A DNA stretch of 29,034 nucleotides from a virus. The stretch spans positions 1 to 29,034 of IMG/VR virus record IMGVR_UViG_3300023117_000068; one strand, 5' to 3'. Positions 6,430-13,168 of this stretch are shown piece by piece (position 1 is the first letter of the stretch; every line of letters starts with the position of its first letter). Below the pieces are notes generated by a model. It was not told the origin of the DNA. It ran no database searches and saw nothing but the letters and a program-made list of their open reading frames with translations. Both the position numbers and the translations under genes were made by a program.

Positions 6430-7790
6430 TGTACAAGTATTACAAGCAACAAATGACTATTCGTGATTTTCTCGAGGAGTATTATCGTAACATCGACGTT
6501 CAGCCCGTGGGTCAACGTCTTGATACCGAACTGACGCTTGAGAGTGGTAGTCGCGAAACGAAAGCCCAAGGAATCATTGGCTCGATACTGCGAGGCATTG
6601 ATCTCGGTCAGATCACCCTGCACGAAGTCTGGCGCGATGACTTTAAGTACGAGAGCATCGATGGTGGTCATCGTAAGCGTTATATCAAGGCTTTTTATAA
6701 TGACGAGTTTCGTGTGGATGGCAAGTTCTATCGTGACTTGACTCAAGAAGAGAAAAAAATGTTTCTGAACACGGAGCTTACTTTCTGCATTTACACGAGT
6801 CTGAAAGTGTGGGACATTGGCTATATCTTCCGTTCGCTCAATAAGACGACCGACGTGAACCATCAAGAGATGCTTAACTCGTACGGCAACATTCCGATTG
6901 CGAATGCGATTCGTGAGATGGTGCGTCCAGTTGCTCGTGTCAACAATAAGTATCACAGCCTCTTTGAGTACACGCAACGTGAGGGCAAGCCTCGCAACTT
7001 TATCAACTTGCAGTTCGACAACAAGCGGCTTCGAATCGATGAGATTGTAGCCCGCATCTACTATCGCTACTATGATGGTGGTGGTCTGGGACGGTCTGAC
7101 GATCTAGCCCTTGAAGAAATGTACGAGTCAAATCTGAGTCAAGAAGAAGTTAAGAAGTTGACTGCTAAGGTCACCAAGTGTCTTAACTTTCTTGAAGACA
7201 TGGCTGTTATCCGAAAGCGTTATAACACCTCAGCACTCAGTGGGAAAGAGTTTTCACTCTTCACTCGTATTTGGATGTACATGGAGCAAGAGTATGGCAC
7301 GTTCAAAATCAATGACAATGAGCAGTTCTATCTGACAGTTGCTCAACAAGCCGCTGAGTTCTTCAAGCCCTATGACAGTCAAGAGCCAGCACTGCAAGAA
7401 GCCTCGCCGTTTGATGCAAATAAAACTAGAGGTCAGCAGTTCAATGATTCTCTCGGCGAGCATGGCAAGTCACAGCGAAATCGTGAAGCAATCTTCACCA
7501 CGTTGATGTGGTTAATCGAGCGAATCGATATGACCTCGCTTGTCACTCTGAAAGATCCGAAGCGACTCTTTCCTCGCGAGTGGCGTGAGGCTCGACTTGC
7601 TGAACAAGGCTTCAAGTGTGCAGTTGACGGTAAGCCTCTGACTATGGAGAATGCTCAAGGCGGGCACATCATCTCTCATGCCAATGGCGGTCTTACGACC
7701 TATGATAATCTGGCGATGATTAGCACCGAGCATAATCGCAAGATGGGATCGATGTCGCTTGAGAAGTATAAGGAACTGCTTGCGATATAG
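6429..7790 (+). CDS. DUF262 + HNH nuclease (GmrSD-like architecture)
   Basis: GTG start at 6429 overlapping the previous stop. The 453-residue protein begins with a DUF262/ParB-like domain: SILRGIDLGQITLHEVW, then the diagnostic SIDGGHRKRYI at about residues 76-86. A helical middle follows. The C-terminus has an HNH nuclease with H413, H417 (GGHIISHANGG), N427 and H435 (STEHNRK). DUF262 with a C-terminal HNH/DUF1524 nuclease is the layout of GmrSD-type modification-dependent enzymes and related defence nucleases. Here it is phage-borne, so it may exclude competing phages or attack host DNA. No frameshift is seen. Confidence 0.85.
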   Translation: MYKYYKQQMTIRDFLEEYYRNIDVQPVGQRLDTELTLESGSRETKAQGIIGSILRGIDLGQITLHEVWRDDFKYESIDGGHRKRYIKAFYNDEFRVDGKFYRDLTQEEKKMFLNTELTFCIYTSLKVWDIGYIFRSLNKTTDVNHQEMLNSYGNIPIANAIREMVRPVARVNNKYHSLFEYTQREGKPRNFINLQFDNKRLRIDEIVARIYYRYYDGGGLGRSDDLALEEMYESNLSQEEVKKLTAKVTKCLNFLEDMAVIRKRYNTSALSGKEFSLFTRIWMYMEQEYGTFKINDNEQFYLTVAQQAAEFFKPYDSQEPALQEASPFDANKTRGQQFNDSLGEHGKSQRNREAIFTTLMWLIERIDMTSLVTLKDPKRLFPREWREARLAEQGFKCAVDGKPLTMENAQGGHIISHANGGLTTYDNLAMISTEHNRKMGSMSLEKYKELLAI

Positions 7791-7793
7791 CAA

Positions 7794-7839
7794 AATGTTC
7801 TAAAAAAGAGTTGCATTTGTTTTGAAAATATCGTATACT
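7794..7839 (+). promoter_or_regulatory. Sigma70-like promoter P3 with upstream element
   Basis: An AATGTTCTAA element (7794-7803) lies 17 bases before TTGCAT (7811-7816). After a 17-base spacer comes TATACT (7834-7839), the best -10 of the set. A perfect 14-base palindrome (ACTACTTAAGTAGT, 7837-7850) overlaps the -10 and the predicted start. The upstream element begins 4 bases after the stop codon of the DUF262 gene. Confidence 0.8.
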
Positions 7840-7878
7840 ACTTAAGTAGTTTGAGATTAATCCTCTAGGAGATACATT

Positions 7879-8817
7879 ATGGCACATATGGTAGAAACAA
7901 TGGCTTACGCGGGCGAAGTGCCCTGGCACGGACTCGGCGTAGCAGTTCCCGCAGACTTGTCGCCCCGTCAGATGATGGAGAAAGCAGGCTGTGACTGGCA
8001 AGTTCGCAAAGAGGTCATGACGACCGCCAGCGGCGTTCAAGTCGAAAGCAAGCAAGCCTTGGTTCGCTCAAGTGACAACTCGATCCTTGACGTGGTTGGT
8101 GACAACTGGGAGCCTGTGCAGAACATTGAAGCGTTTGACTTCTTCAATGAGTACTGTGCGGCTGGTGACATGCAGATGCACACTGCTGGCTCGCTCGCTG
8201 ACGGCAAGATTGTCTGGGCTCTAGCGAAAGTCAACGAGTCGTTTGACGTGTTGGGTGACGACCAGGTCGATTCGTACCTGCTGTTCTCTAACCCACATCA
8301 ATACGGCAAGTCGCTGAACGTGCGGTTCACTCCCATCCGTGTGGTGTGCAACAACACGTTGACTCTCTCGCTCAGCCAGACGGCTAAGAATGAGGTCGTT
8401 CTGAATCACCGTCGAGCGTTCAATCCTGACATGGTGAAAGAGCAACTGGGTATCGCCCACGAGAAGTTCGCTCAGTACAAGGAGATGGCTCAGTTCTTGG
8501 CCAAGAAGACTGCGAAGCTTGAGGACGTTGTTATCTACCTCAACGAAGTCTTCCCTGTCGCCAACTCTAAGGGTCGGGCTGTCGATTCGTACGCTGATCT
8601 GAGCCGCACTGCGAAGCAAGCCTTCGACGTGCTTGAGACTCAGCCCGGTGCTGACATGGCGATGGGTACCTGGTGGAACGCCGTGAATGCGGTCACCTAC
8701 CTGACTGACCACAAACTGGGTCGATCTGCTGACACTCGTATGCAGTCCGCTTGGTTCGGGTCAAATCAGGCTAAGAAGGTCAAAGCAATGAACCTAGCCG
8801 TCGAAATGGCGGCATAA
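7879..8817 (+). CDS. DUF932 family phage/plasmid-like protein
   Basis: The 312-residue product matches the DUF932 (TIGR03299-like) pattern. It has an N-terminal PWHGLGV segment, VVGDNWEPVQNIEAFDFF in the first third, a central VNSYLLF-like VDSYLLFSNPH, and FTPIRVVCNNTLTLSL, followed by a helical C-terminal region with TWWNAVNAVTYLTDHK. The family is common in phages and plasmids and has no established biochemical role that I know of. It has its own promoter (P3), an AGGAG site and its own terminator, so it is a stand-alone accessory unit. Its codons look GC-richer than those of its neighbours. Confidence 0.92.
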   Translation: MAHMVETMAYAGEVPWHGLGVAVPADLSPRQMMEKAGCDWQVRKEVMTTASGVQVESKQALVRSSDNSILDVVGDNWEPVQNIEAFDFFNEYCAAGDMQMHTAGSLADGKIVWALAKVNESFDVLGDDQVDSYLLFSNPHQYGKSLNVRFTPIRVVCNNTLTLSLSQTAKNEVVLNHRRAFNPDMVKEQLGIAHEKFAQYKEMAQFLAKKTAKLEDVVIYLNEVFPVANSKGRAVDSYADLSRTAKQAFDVLETQPGADMAMGTWWNAVNAVTYLTDHKLGRSADTRMQSAWFGSNQAKKVKAMNLAVEMAA

Positions 8818-8827
8818 GGTCCGCTCT

Positions 8828-8875
8828 GGGGAGGCTCGCGGTCATGGGAAGACGTGATCGGCCTCCCCCTTTTTT
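8828..8875 (+). terminator. Rho-independent terminator after the DUF932 gene
   Basis: GGGGAGGC (8828-8835) pairs perfectly with GCCTCCCC (8861-8868) and is followed by a T-run to 8875. The 25-base loop is long but the GC-rich stem and T-tract are typical. It separates the DUF932 unit from promoter P4. Confidence 0.85.
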
Positions 8876-8903
8876 ATGCTTTTTCGTTATGTTCTTATAA
8901 CAA

Positions 8904-8959
8904 AATAGTCTAAAAAACCTCAAAAAAGTGTTGACGATGTTCCGAAATCATGAGACAAT
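8904..8959 (+). promoter_or_regulatory. Sigma70-like promoter P4 with upstream element
   Basis: An AATAGTCTAA element (8904-8913) lies 27 bases before TTGACG (8931-8936); 17 bases later is GACAAT (8954-8959). The inverted repeat AATTAC-CCC-GTAATT (8957-8971) covers the -10 edge and predicted start. The leader GTAATTGAGAGAGGAG carries the ribosome-binding site of the HNH gene. Confidence 0.8.
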
Positions 8960-8988
8960 TACCCCGTAATTGAGAGAGGAGAGTTGTG

Positions 8989-9426
8989 ATGTCAGAAGTC
9001 TTTACTTTGCCCCCCATGAGCGAGCGTCCTATCTGCTCGGTCCCTGGTTGTGGTCGTACTGCTCAACCGTCAGGTAAGCGAGGCGAGATTCGCTGGCGGC
9101 GTCCCAAGTGGATGAAAGAACAGTTTCCTGAGTCTGAGGGCTATGCTTGTAACAAGCACCACTCAATCAAGCACGGTCTCGGTGGCTGGGAATACAAGAT
9201 CCACCGTAAAGATTACTGTGAGAATGTCGATGGTCGACTCGGCTTTACTTGCACCACTAACATCGTCGATCCCGAATGGCAGTTAGACGCTGACCACATC
9301 AACGGTGATCCGTCTGTCAACACTGCTGACAACATTCAAACCCTTTGCAAGTGCTGTCACGCCATCAAGACCCGTGATTCACGTGACTACGCTACTGCTG
9401 GTCGTAAAACTTTAGGAGTTGCTTAA
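8989..9426 (+). CDS. HNH endonuclease
   Basis: Start at ATG 8989, 7 bases after AGGAG (8977-8981); a GTG at 8986 is less well placed. The 145-residue protein has a DADH motif with H103, N115 and C120/C123/H124 (ADHINGDPSVNTADNIQTLC then KCCH), a standard HNH nuclease core. Extra cysteines (C16, C21, C54 with H57) suggest a structural zinc site. Free-standing HNH genes in phages are often homing endonucleases or packaging-associated nicking enzymes; the isolated promoter suggests an independent mobile or accessory gene. Confidence 0.88.
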   Translation: MSEVFTLPPMSERPICSVPGCGRTAQPSGKRGEIRWRRPKWMKEQFPESEGYACNKHHSIKHGLGGWEYKIHRKDYCENVDGRLGFTCTTNIVDPEWQLDADHINGDPSVNTADNIQTLCKCCHAIKTRDSRDYATAGRKTLGVA

Positions 9427-9427
9427 T

Positions 9428-9577
9428 ATGGGTATTATCGTTAACGTAAAAACTGGTGAGTTCGTCGCTACTGGCGACATCGGCAATCTTGCCGAAACTC
9501 TCATGGTGTTGAGCGAGATGGGTCGCGCAGATGATCTGCGCATCTATCCCGAGGATGAGGCTTACGCCGAGTTCTAA
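9428..9577 (+). CDS. Short hypothetical protein (49 aa)
   Basis: ATG 9428 is preceded by AGGAG (9414-9418) at 9 bases and follows the HNH stop directly. The 49-codon frame reads MGIIVNVKTGEFVATGDIGN and then a helix AETLMVLSEMGRADDL, ending YAEF. The coding quality and ribosome-binding site are good. It is a small soluble acidic protein of unknown function, co-transcribed with the HNH gene from P4. Confidence 0.78.
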   Translation: MGIIVNVKTGEFVATGDIGNLAETLMVLSEMGRADDLRIYPEDEAYAEF

Positions 9578-9616
9578 TATACGCAAAAGTGCGTATTCAG
9601 ATTCAACTTAATTTTT

Positions 9617-9624
9617 TATAAATA
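9617..9624 (+). promoter_or_regulatory. T4-type late promoter (TATAAATA)
   Basis: An exact TATAAATA box in the 85-base gap before the first secreted-protein gene. In T4, late promoters use this single box with the gp55 sigma factor and the gp45 clamp. The start would fall near 9630. It marks the switch from early-type to late-type genes. Confidence 0.8.
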
Positions 9625-9654
9625 CTCTCGTAATATATTATTATTTACGGGAGT
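9624..9654. repeat. Inverted repeat covering the late start site and ribosome-binding site
   Basis: ACTCTCGTAA (9624-9633) and TTACGGGAGT (9645-9654) are 10-base arms with one T/G wobble. The right arm includes GGGAG (9649-9653), the ribosome-binding site of the gene at 9663. Only part of the left arm would be in an RNA starting at 9630. Confidence 0.6.
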
Positions 9655-9662
9655 TTATTTAT

Positions 9663-10223
9663 ATGCGTTACATGATTTTCTTTAGTATGGCGATGCTTTC
9701 ATTCGCAACTTTTGCACAAGAAGCAGAACCAATTGATGACGTGATTCGAACTGAAGCAGTAACAACGAGTACGGTAATTACGGAGGGAAAAACTGAGACA
9801 ACACTTAAGTCACCACCCGCTAGTGCGATCTCGCCTACCATAAATACTTCAAACTCGGATCTTTGTACGTTCGGTGTTGCGGGTGCTGTACAGACTCAAA
9901 TTCTGGGCATCTCTACAGGCACACAAATCACGGACGAAAACTGTGAAAGATTGAAGAATGCTAAGACCTTGTACGACATGGGTATGAAAGTTGCAGCCGT
10001 ATCTGTTATGTGTCAAGACCGTCGAGTTTTCGACGCTATGATGAATGCAGGCACACCGTGTCCTTATGACGGTCTTATAGGTCCTGAAGCGAAAGCGGCA
10101 TGGGAAGTAAACCCGGAACTAAAACCGGGCGAGACGAAAGAAGGAGAAATGGACAATGGTACTAAAACAGCAATTGCTGGCGGCGGGCTTCTTGCTTTGC
10201 TTGCCCTTCTACTCGTCCTTTAG
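9663..10223 (+). CDS. Secreted, membrane-anchored surface protein with Cys-rich core
   Basis: A signal peptide (MRYMIFFSMAMLSFATFAQ) is followed by a Thr/Glu-rich segment, then a conserved core: SPPASAISPTINTSNSDLC, GVAGAVQTQILGIS, NCERLKNAKTLYDMGMKVAA, VSVMCQDRRVFDAM and a Cys-Pro turn (CPYDGLIG). The C-terminus is a hydrophobic anchor (AIAGGGLLALLALLLVL). I recall this core from many marine T4-like phages, always near other secreted proteins, without assigned function. Four cysteines in the exported domain suggest disulphides. The final 68 bases overlap the next gene. Confidence 0.78.
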   Translation: MRYMIFFSMAMLSFATFAQEAEPIDDVIRTEAVTTSTVITEGKTETTLKSPPASAISPTINTSNSDLCTFGVAGAVQTQILGISTGTQITDENCERLKNAKTLYDMGMKVAAVSVMCQDRRVFDAMMNAGTPCPYDGLIGPEAKAAWEVNPELKPGETKEGEMDNGTKTAIAGGGLLALLALLLVL

Positions 10224-11040
10224 TCACGCACAGACAGAGGTTGTTTATGGTGTCACCAACAATGCCGCAAATTCTGGTTTAGCATGGGTCATGACCAACG
10301 TACTGCCTCAGCAAGCAGGCTTGACGGTGGGCAACGTAATTTATCAGTACACTACAGTAAAGAACGCCGAAGACGACATGCTGGTTCACGTACAGAACGA
10401 AGACGCACAAGGCAATGGCTATATCTTCCGTGAGACCGATGATTGGTCTGGACTGCCTGGTAACACTATCAACAAAGCAGTATCAGTGGGTGGCATTCCG
10501 ATCAATCGATGGGGTCCTGGCTCTATCGAAGTAGAAGGCGAAGGCAAAGTCACCGATCCCTCTGTCATCTACACGTATCAGTACGACCCGTGTTTCGATC
10601 CTCAAACAAATCCACAGTGTCCGGGCTACAAGGATCCCTTTGATCTGACGCTACAACAGCCCGAAGTGTATGATCCTTTAGACGATCAATTTATTCAAGA
10701 CGAACTGGATCGCAAGGCTACACTCAAAGACGAAGACCAAGAAGATCGAGATCGTAGAAAAGTAAAATCGAAAGAGGTCGCAAAAGAGACTTTAGAAAAA
10801 TTGCTTGGTGACGTAAACAGTTCCGCACTTGCGGTTGCAAATCAGAACAAGCATTTAGAATTGATGGCACTAAGTTTTATGCCAACGACATATTATGAAA
10901 CCATACCCGGTGGTGAGTACAAAGAAGCAGTGACTTTGGTAGATGCTGAATTGCCCGACAACAAAAAAGGTCGAAGGCAACAGTTCGCTCAGGAAGTGCT
11001 TCATGAGAAATTGGTTGATTCACAGTATGAGAACCGATAG
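10156..11040 (+). CDS. Secreted protein of marine-phage surface cluster (294 aa)
   Basis: AAGGAG (10141-10146) is 9 bases before ATG 10156. The signal peptide runs to about residue 25 (FLLCLPFYSSFSHA). The mature part has SGLAWVMTNVLPQQAG, the pattern HVQNEDAQGNGYIFRETDDW, and YDPCFDPQTNPQCPGY with two cysteines, then a long charged helical region (DELDRKATLKDEDQEDRDRR). I recall the N-terminal half as conserved in marine phages beside the preceding protein. Function unknown; export suggests modification of the infected cell's envelope or a virion-surface role. Confidence 0.78.
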   Translation: MVLKQQLLAAGFLLCLPFYSSFSHAQTEVVYGVTNNAANSGLAWVMTNVLPQQAGLTVGNVIYQYTTVKNAEDDMLVHVQNEDAQGNGYIFRETDDWSGLPGNTINKAVSVGGIPINRWGPGSIEVEGEGKVTDPSVIYTYQYDPCFDPQTNPQCPGYKDPFDLTLQQPEVYDPLDDQFIQDELDRKATLKDEDQEDRDRRKVKSKEVAKETLEKLLGDVNSSALAVANQNKHLELMALSFMPTTYYETIPGGEYKEAVTLVDAELPDNKKGRRQQFAQEVLHEKLVDSQYENR

Positions 11041-11061
11041 AGTAATAAAAAGGAGAACGTA

Positions 11062-11559
11062 ATGTTCAAGAAAATTGGTGCGGCAATTTTAGCCGTTTTT
11101 GCAACTCATGCTGTCGCTGAAGATGTAAACATTACAGGTACAGTGGAGTCTAAGTGTCTCGTGGTAACAGACACAGCAGGCATTTATGGCAACCCTACGC
11201 CAAATGTTCTGACAACAACACGTGCTGATGGCGGTGTTATGCCTATTGTTCGTTATGACGTGATCATTGCAAATCACTATAAAGCCCGTATCACTCATCC
11301 GAATTCGTTTTCAGAAGCTCCTTCGTTATCTGATGTGGTAACATGGACAGGTGACACTTCAGTGGCAGAAGTCTCTGACGCTGGAATGTCTGCTTATGAT
11401 ACTGACAAAATTGAATTCGACAACGTGACAGAGATTGCACTGACGATTGCTGGTTCTACTTGGTTTCAAGTACAATCAGAGGCTGATTATGGCTACGACA
11501 AGGCTTTCCCTGCAGGAACTTATCGTACAATTGTCACTGCTGAGTGTATCGCCATATAA
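11062..11559 (+). CDS. Secreted pilin-like beta protein
   Basis: AAGGAG precedes ATG 11062. The signal peptide MFKKIGAAILAVFATHAVA ends before EDVNITGTVESKC. The mature protein (about 146 residues) is beta-rich, with one cysteine near its start and one four residues from its end (TAECIAI). This resembles the size and layout of fimbrial or spore-coat-U-like subunits. It contains GNPTPNVLTTTRADGGV, a pattern I recall from marine phages. The neighbour at 11565 looks chaperone-like, which supports a pilin-like role, but no sequence match has been run. Confidence 0.7.
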   Translation: MFKKIGAAILAVFATHAVAEDVNITGTVESKCLVVTDTAGIYGNPTPNVLTTTRADGGVMPIVRYDVIIANHYKARITHPNSFSEAPSLSDVVTWTGDTSVAEVSDAGMSAYDTDKIEFDNVTEIALTIAGSTWFQVQSEADYGYDKAFPAGTYRTIVTAECIAI

Positions 11560-11562
11560 ATA
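11555..11562 (+). promoter_or_regulatory. T4-type late promoter box overlapping a stop codon
   Basis: An exact TATAAATA overlaps the TAA of the pilin-like gene. The T4-rule start (about 6 bases downstream) would fall at 11568, just inside the next gene whose ATG is at 11565. It therefore may serve genes further downstream or be fortuitous. Confidence 0.45.
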
Positions 11563-11564
11563 AC

Positions 11565-11942
11565 ATGAGAACATTTTTCGTTATTGCTTTATTGGTATTG
11601 CTGAGTGGGCAGGCGACTGCCCACCAGTTTACACCAACATATCCAAAGTTGAAGCCTTCGTTTGTTCCAGGTGTACTCGTAGCAGAGATGGACCTGTTTA
11701 ACGGTAGAACGGATGTAGAATACTACGGAATCGAAGTGTTTGATGCTGATTGGAATAAAGTCGCGTTTGCAACCGAGGCAAAAATTCTTAGATTAAAGCA
11801 TCTAGATAGTACAAAGGTGAACATTTATATTCGTGAAAAGGATCGCAATAAAGCGGTTTATATTTGTTCTGTATCGAAATTGTTAGGCGAAGGATCGAGT
11901 CTAACAATGGTTGCATCTAAAATATGTTCTAAAATAAAATGA
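11565..11942 (+). CDS. Secreted pilus-chaperone-like protein
   Basis: I choose ATG 11565, giving a clean signal peptide (MRTFFVIALLVLLSGQATA). The 105-residue mature part reads as one beta-sandwich domain: HQFTPTYPKLKPSFVPG, EMDLFNGRTDVEYYGIEVFD, then a KVNIYIREKDRNKAVYICS edge and a second Cys in SKICSKIK. This resembles the N-terminal domain of PapD-like periplasmic chaperones, in particular the conserved edge strand. It follows the pilin-like gene. The family call is by pattern only. The stop overlaps the next start (ATGA). Confidence 0.65.
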   Translation: MRTFFVIALLVLLSGQATAHQFTPTYPKLKPSFVPGVLVAEMDLFNGRTDVEYYGIEVFDADWNKVAFATEAKILRLKHLDSTKVNIYIREKDRNKAVYICSVSKLLGEGSSLTMVASKICSKIK

Positions 11943-12391
11943 CAAGATTTAAATTTATATTATTCATTACACTGTATTTCGTTATTGGTTTTTGGGCTGG
12001 TGCCGCGTATGGTCAATCGAGTTCTCTGAACTTAGCCATACCTCAGACATCTCCTAATTTCCAGACTGATAGAATTAGAGCGGGTGACATTGAATGCTCT
12101 ATGGCTATTGGGTCTTCTACGAACGTAGAATTTGGCGTTGTGGGAATTATGAATCAAGAGGATCCGTTGTTCAATCTTGCGCAACAAGATCCGTCGTTTC
12201 GATATAACAATGATCAGTTTTTACGGGATGTTGGTGTGTACGGAAGAATTACAATTCCAATTGGCGCACCAAAAGAAAGGCTCAACTGCAACGTTCTATA
12301 TCAGTTGGAGTTAGAGAAAAAGAGGCTTGAAGTCATGAGACTTCGACAAGAGATTGAAAATTTAAGGGCACTGAAGTTCGAAGAAAATTAA
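11939..12391 (+). CDS. Secreted beta protein with C-terminal coiled coil
   Basis: ATGA overlap with the chaperone-like gene. The signal peptide (FILFITLYFVIGFWAGAAYG) is followed by SLNLAIPQTSPNFQTDRIRA, then GDIECSMAIGSSTNVEFGVV, a pattern I recall from marine phages beside the other secreted genes. The last 40 residues form a charged heptad helix (LELEKKRLEVMRLRQEIENL). It is probably exported or periplasmic. Five consecutive exported products from 9663 to here make a functional unit likely. Confidence 0.75.
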   Translation: MTRFKFILFITLYFVIGFWAGAAYGQSSSLNLAIPQTSPNFQTDRIRAGDIECSMAIGSSTNVEFGVVGIMNQEDPLFNLAQQDPSFRYNNDQFLRDVGVYGRITIPIGAPKERLNCNVLYQLELEKKRLEVMRLRQEIENLRALKFEEN

Positions 12392-12400
12392 GGAATAATC

Positions 12401-12868
12401 ATGGTAGAAATAGCCGCGGCATTGTCGATGGCTGGTTCTGCATATAACATGATAAAGAATGCAGTTGAGAAGGGACAAGAAGTACAAGACTTGTACGGAG
12501 TATTTTCGAAATTTTTTGATGCGAAGGAACATGTAGCAGAAGCGGCAATCGCAAATAGTAACCCGTCACTAACAAGCAAATTGTTTTCGGGTAAAAGTGT
12601 AGAGGCTCAGGCACTAGAAGTGACTGCGGCTAGACATAAGATGATGCAACTTGAAAAGGAGTTGCGCGAATTCTTAATCTATACTGGTCAACAACAGTTC
12701 TATGAAGATATGATGAAAGAGCGTAGAGTAATCCGCCAGCAACGTATCGCCTTAGCCAAAAAGAAAGCAGAACAAAAAGCACTCATGATTGATCTTGCAA
12801 TAGGCGGCGCCGCCATTATTGTGGGAATCGTTGTCATTACAGGTCTTGTGGTAGCGGTGTCATCATGA
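12401..12868 (+). CDS. Helical protein with C-terminal membrane segment (155 aa)
   Basis: The N-terminal half is Ala-rich and helical (EIAAALSMAGSAYNMIKNAV, then VQDLYGVFSKFFDAKEHV). A basic helix RRVIRQQRIALAKKKAEQK precedes a C-terminal hydrophobic segment (AIGGAAIIVGIVVITGLVVAV). I recall homologues in marine T4-like phages as uncharacterised proteins following the secreted cluster. The topology suggests a membrane-anchored or virion-internal protein. The stop overlaps the next ATG (ATGA). Confidence 0.75.
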   Translation: MVEIAAALSMAGSAYNMIKNAVEKGQEVQDLYGVFSKFFDAKEHVAEAAIANSNPSLTSKLFSGKSVEAQALEVTAARHKMMQLEKELREFLIYTGQQQFYEDMMKERRVIRQQRIALAKKKAEQKALMIDLAIGGAAIIVGIVVITGLVVAVSS

Positions 12869-13065
12869 GAAGAGGAAAGAAACATGATTTCAGAGAGTAT
12901 ATTGACATTCGCATATCTCAACTTGCGTCTGACATGCTCAAGGCGAAACACGAATACGACAAGCAATGGTACAACCGCATAATTCAGGAGTTGAGTTGGG
13001 TTAGATCACAAGATCACAATTGCTATATGGAGCACATTACAGATGAAGACTACCGTAAGTTGTAA
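12865..13065 (+). CDS. Small conserved helical protein (66 aa)
   Basis: The protein has the pattern HDFREYIDIRISQLASDML, then HEYDKQWYNRIIQELSWV. I recall it as a small conserved protein of marine myoviruses. It has no signal peptide and one Cys; the function is unknown. It overlaps a newly noticed small gene at its 3' end. Confidence 0.75.
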   Translation: MRRGKKHDFREYIDIRISQLASDMLKAKHEYDKQWYNRIIQELSWVRSQDHNCYMEHITDEDYRKL

Positions 13066-13168
13066 CGATCTTGGTGTGAAAACATATACGGTATATGATG
13101 AGAACAACAAAATAATAATCAGAACCACTTGCAGAAAAGTGGCGGAAGGAATTCTAAATGGCAGATAA
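13043..13168 (+). CDS. Short hypothetical protein (41 aa)
   Basis: An ATG at 13043, with GGAG at 13029-13032, opens a 41-codon frame through the otherwise empty 93-base gap to a TAA at 13166-13168, inside the next gene's start. The product is beta-like: KTTVSCNDLGVKTYTVYDEN, then IIIRTTCRKVAEGILNGR. The pairing of TVYDENNKII with a TTCRKVAEGIL helix looks like a genuine compact domain. It is a candidate because it fills the gap and overlaps both neighbours. Confidence 0.68.
   Translation: MKTTVSCNDLGVKTYTVYDENNKIIIRTTCRKVAEGILNGR

Noticed and set aside
6294-6977. Long minus-strand open frame (227 codons)
   Set aside because: It lies antisense to the clearly coding membrane and DUF262 genes, its predicted protein shows no family pattern, and it has no start signal.
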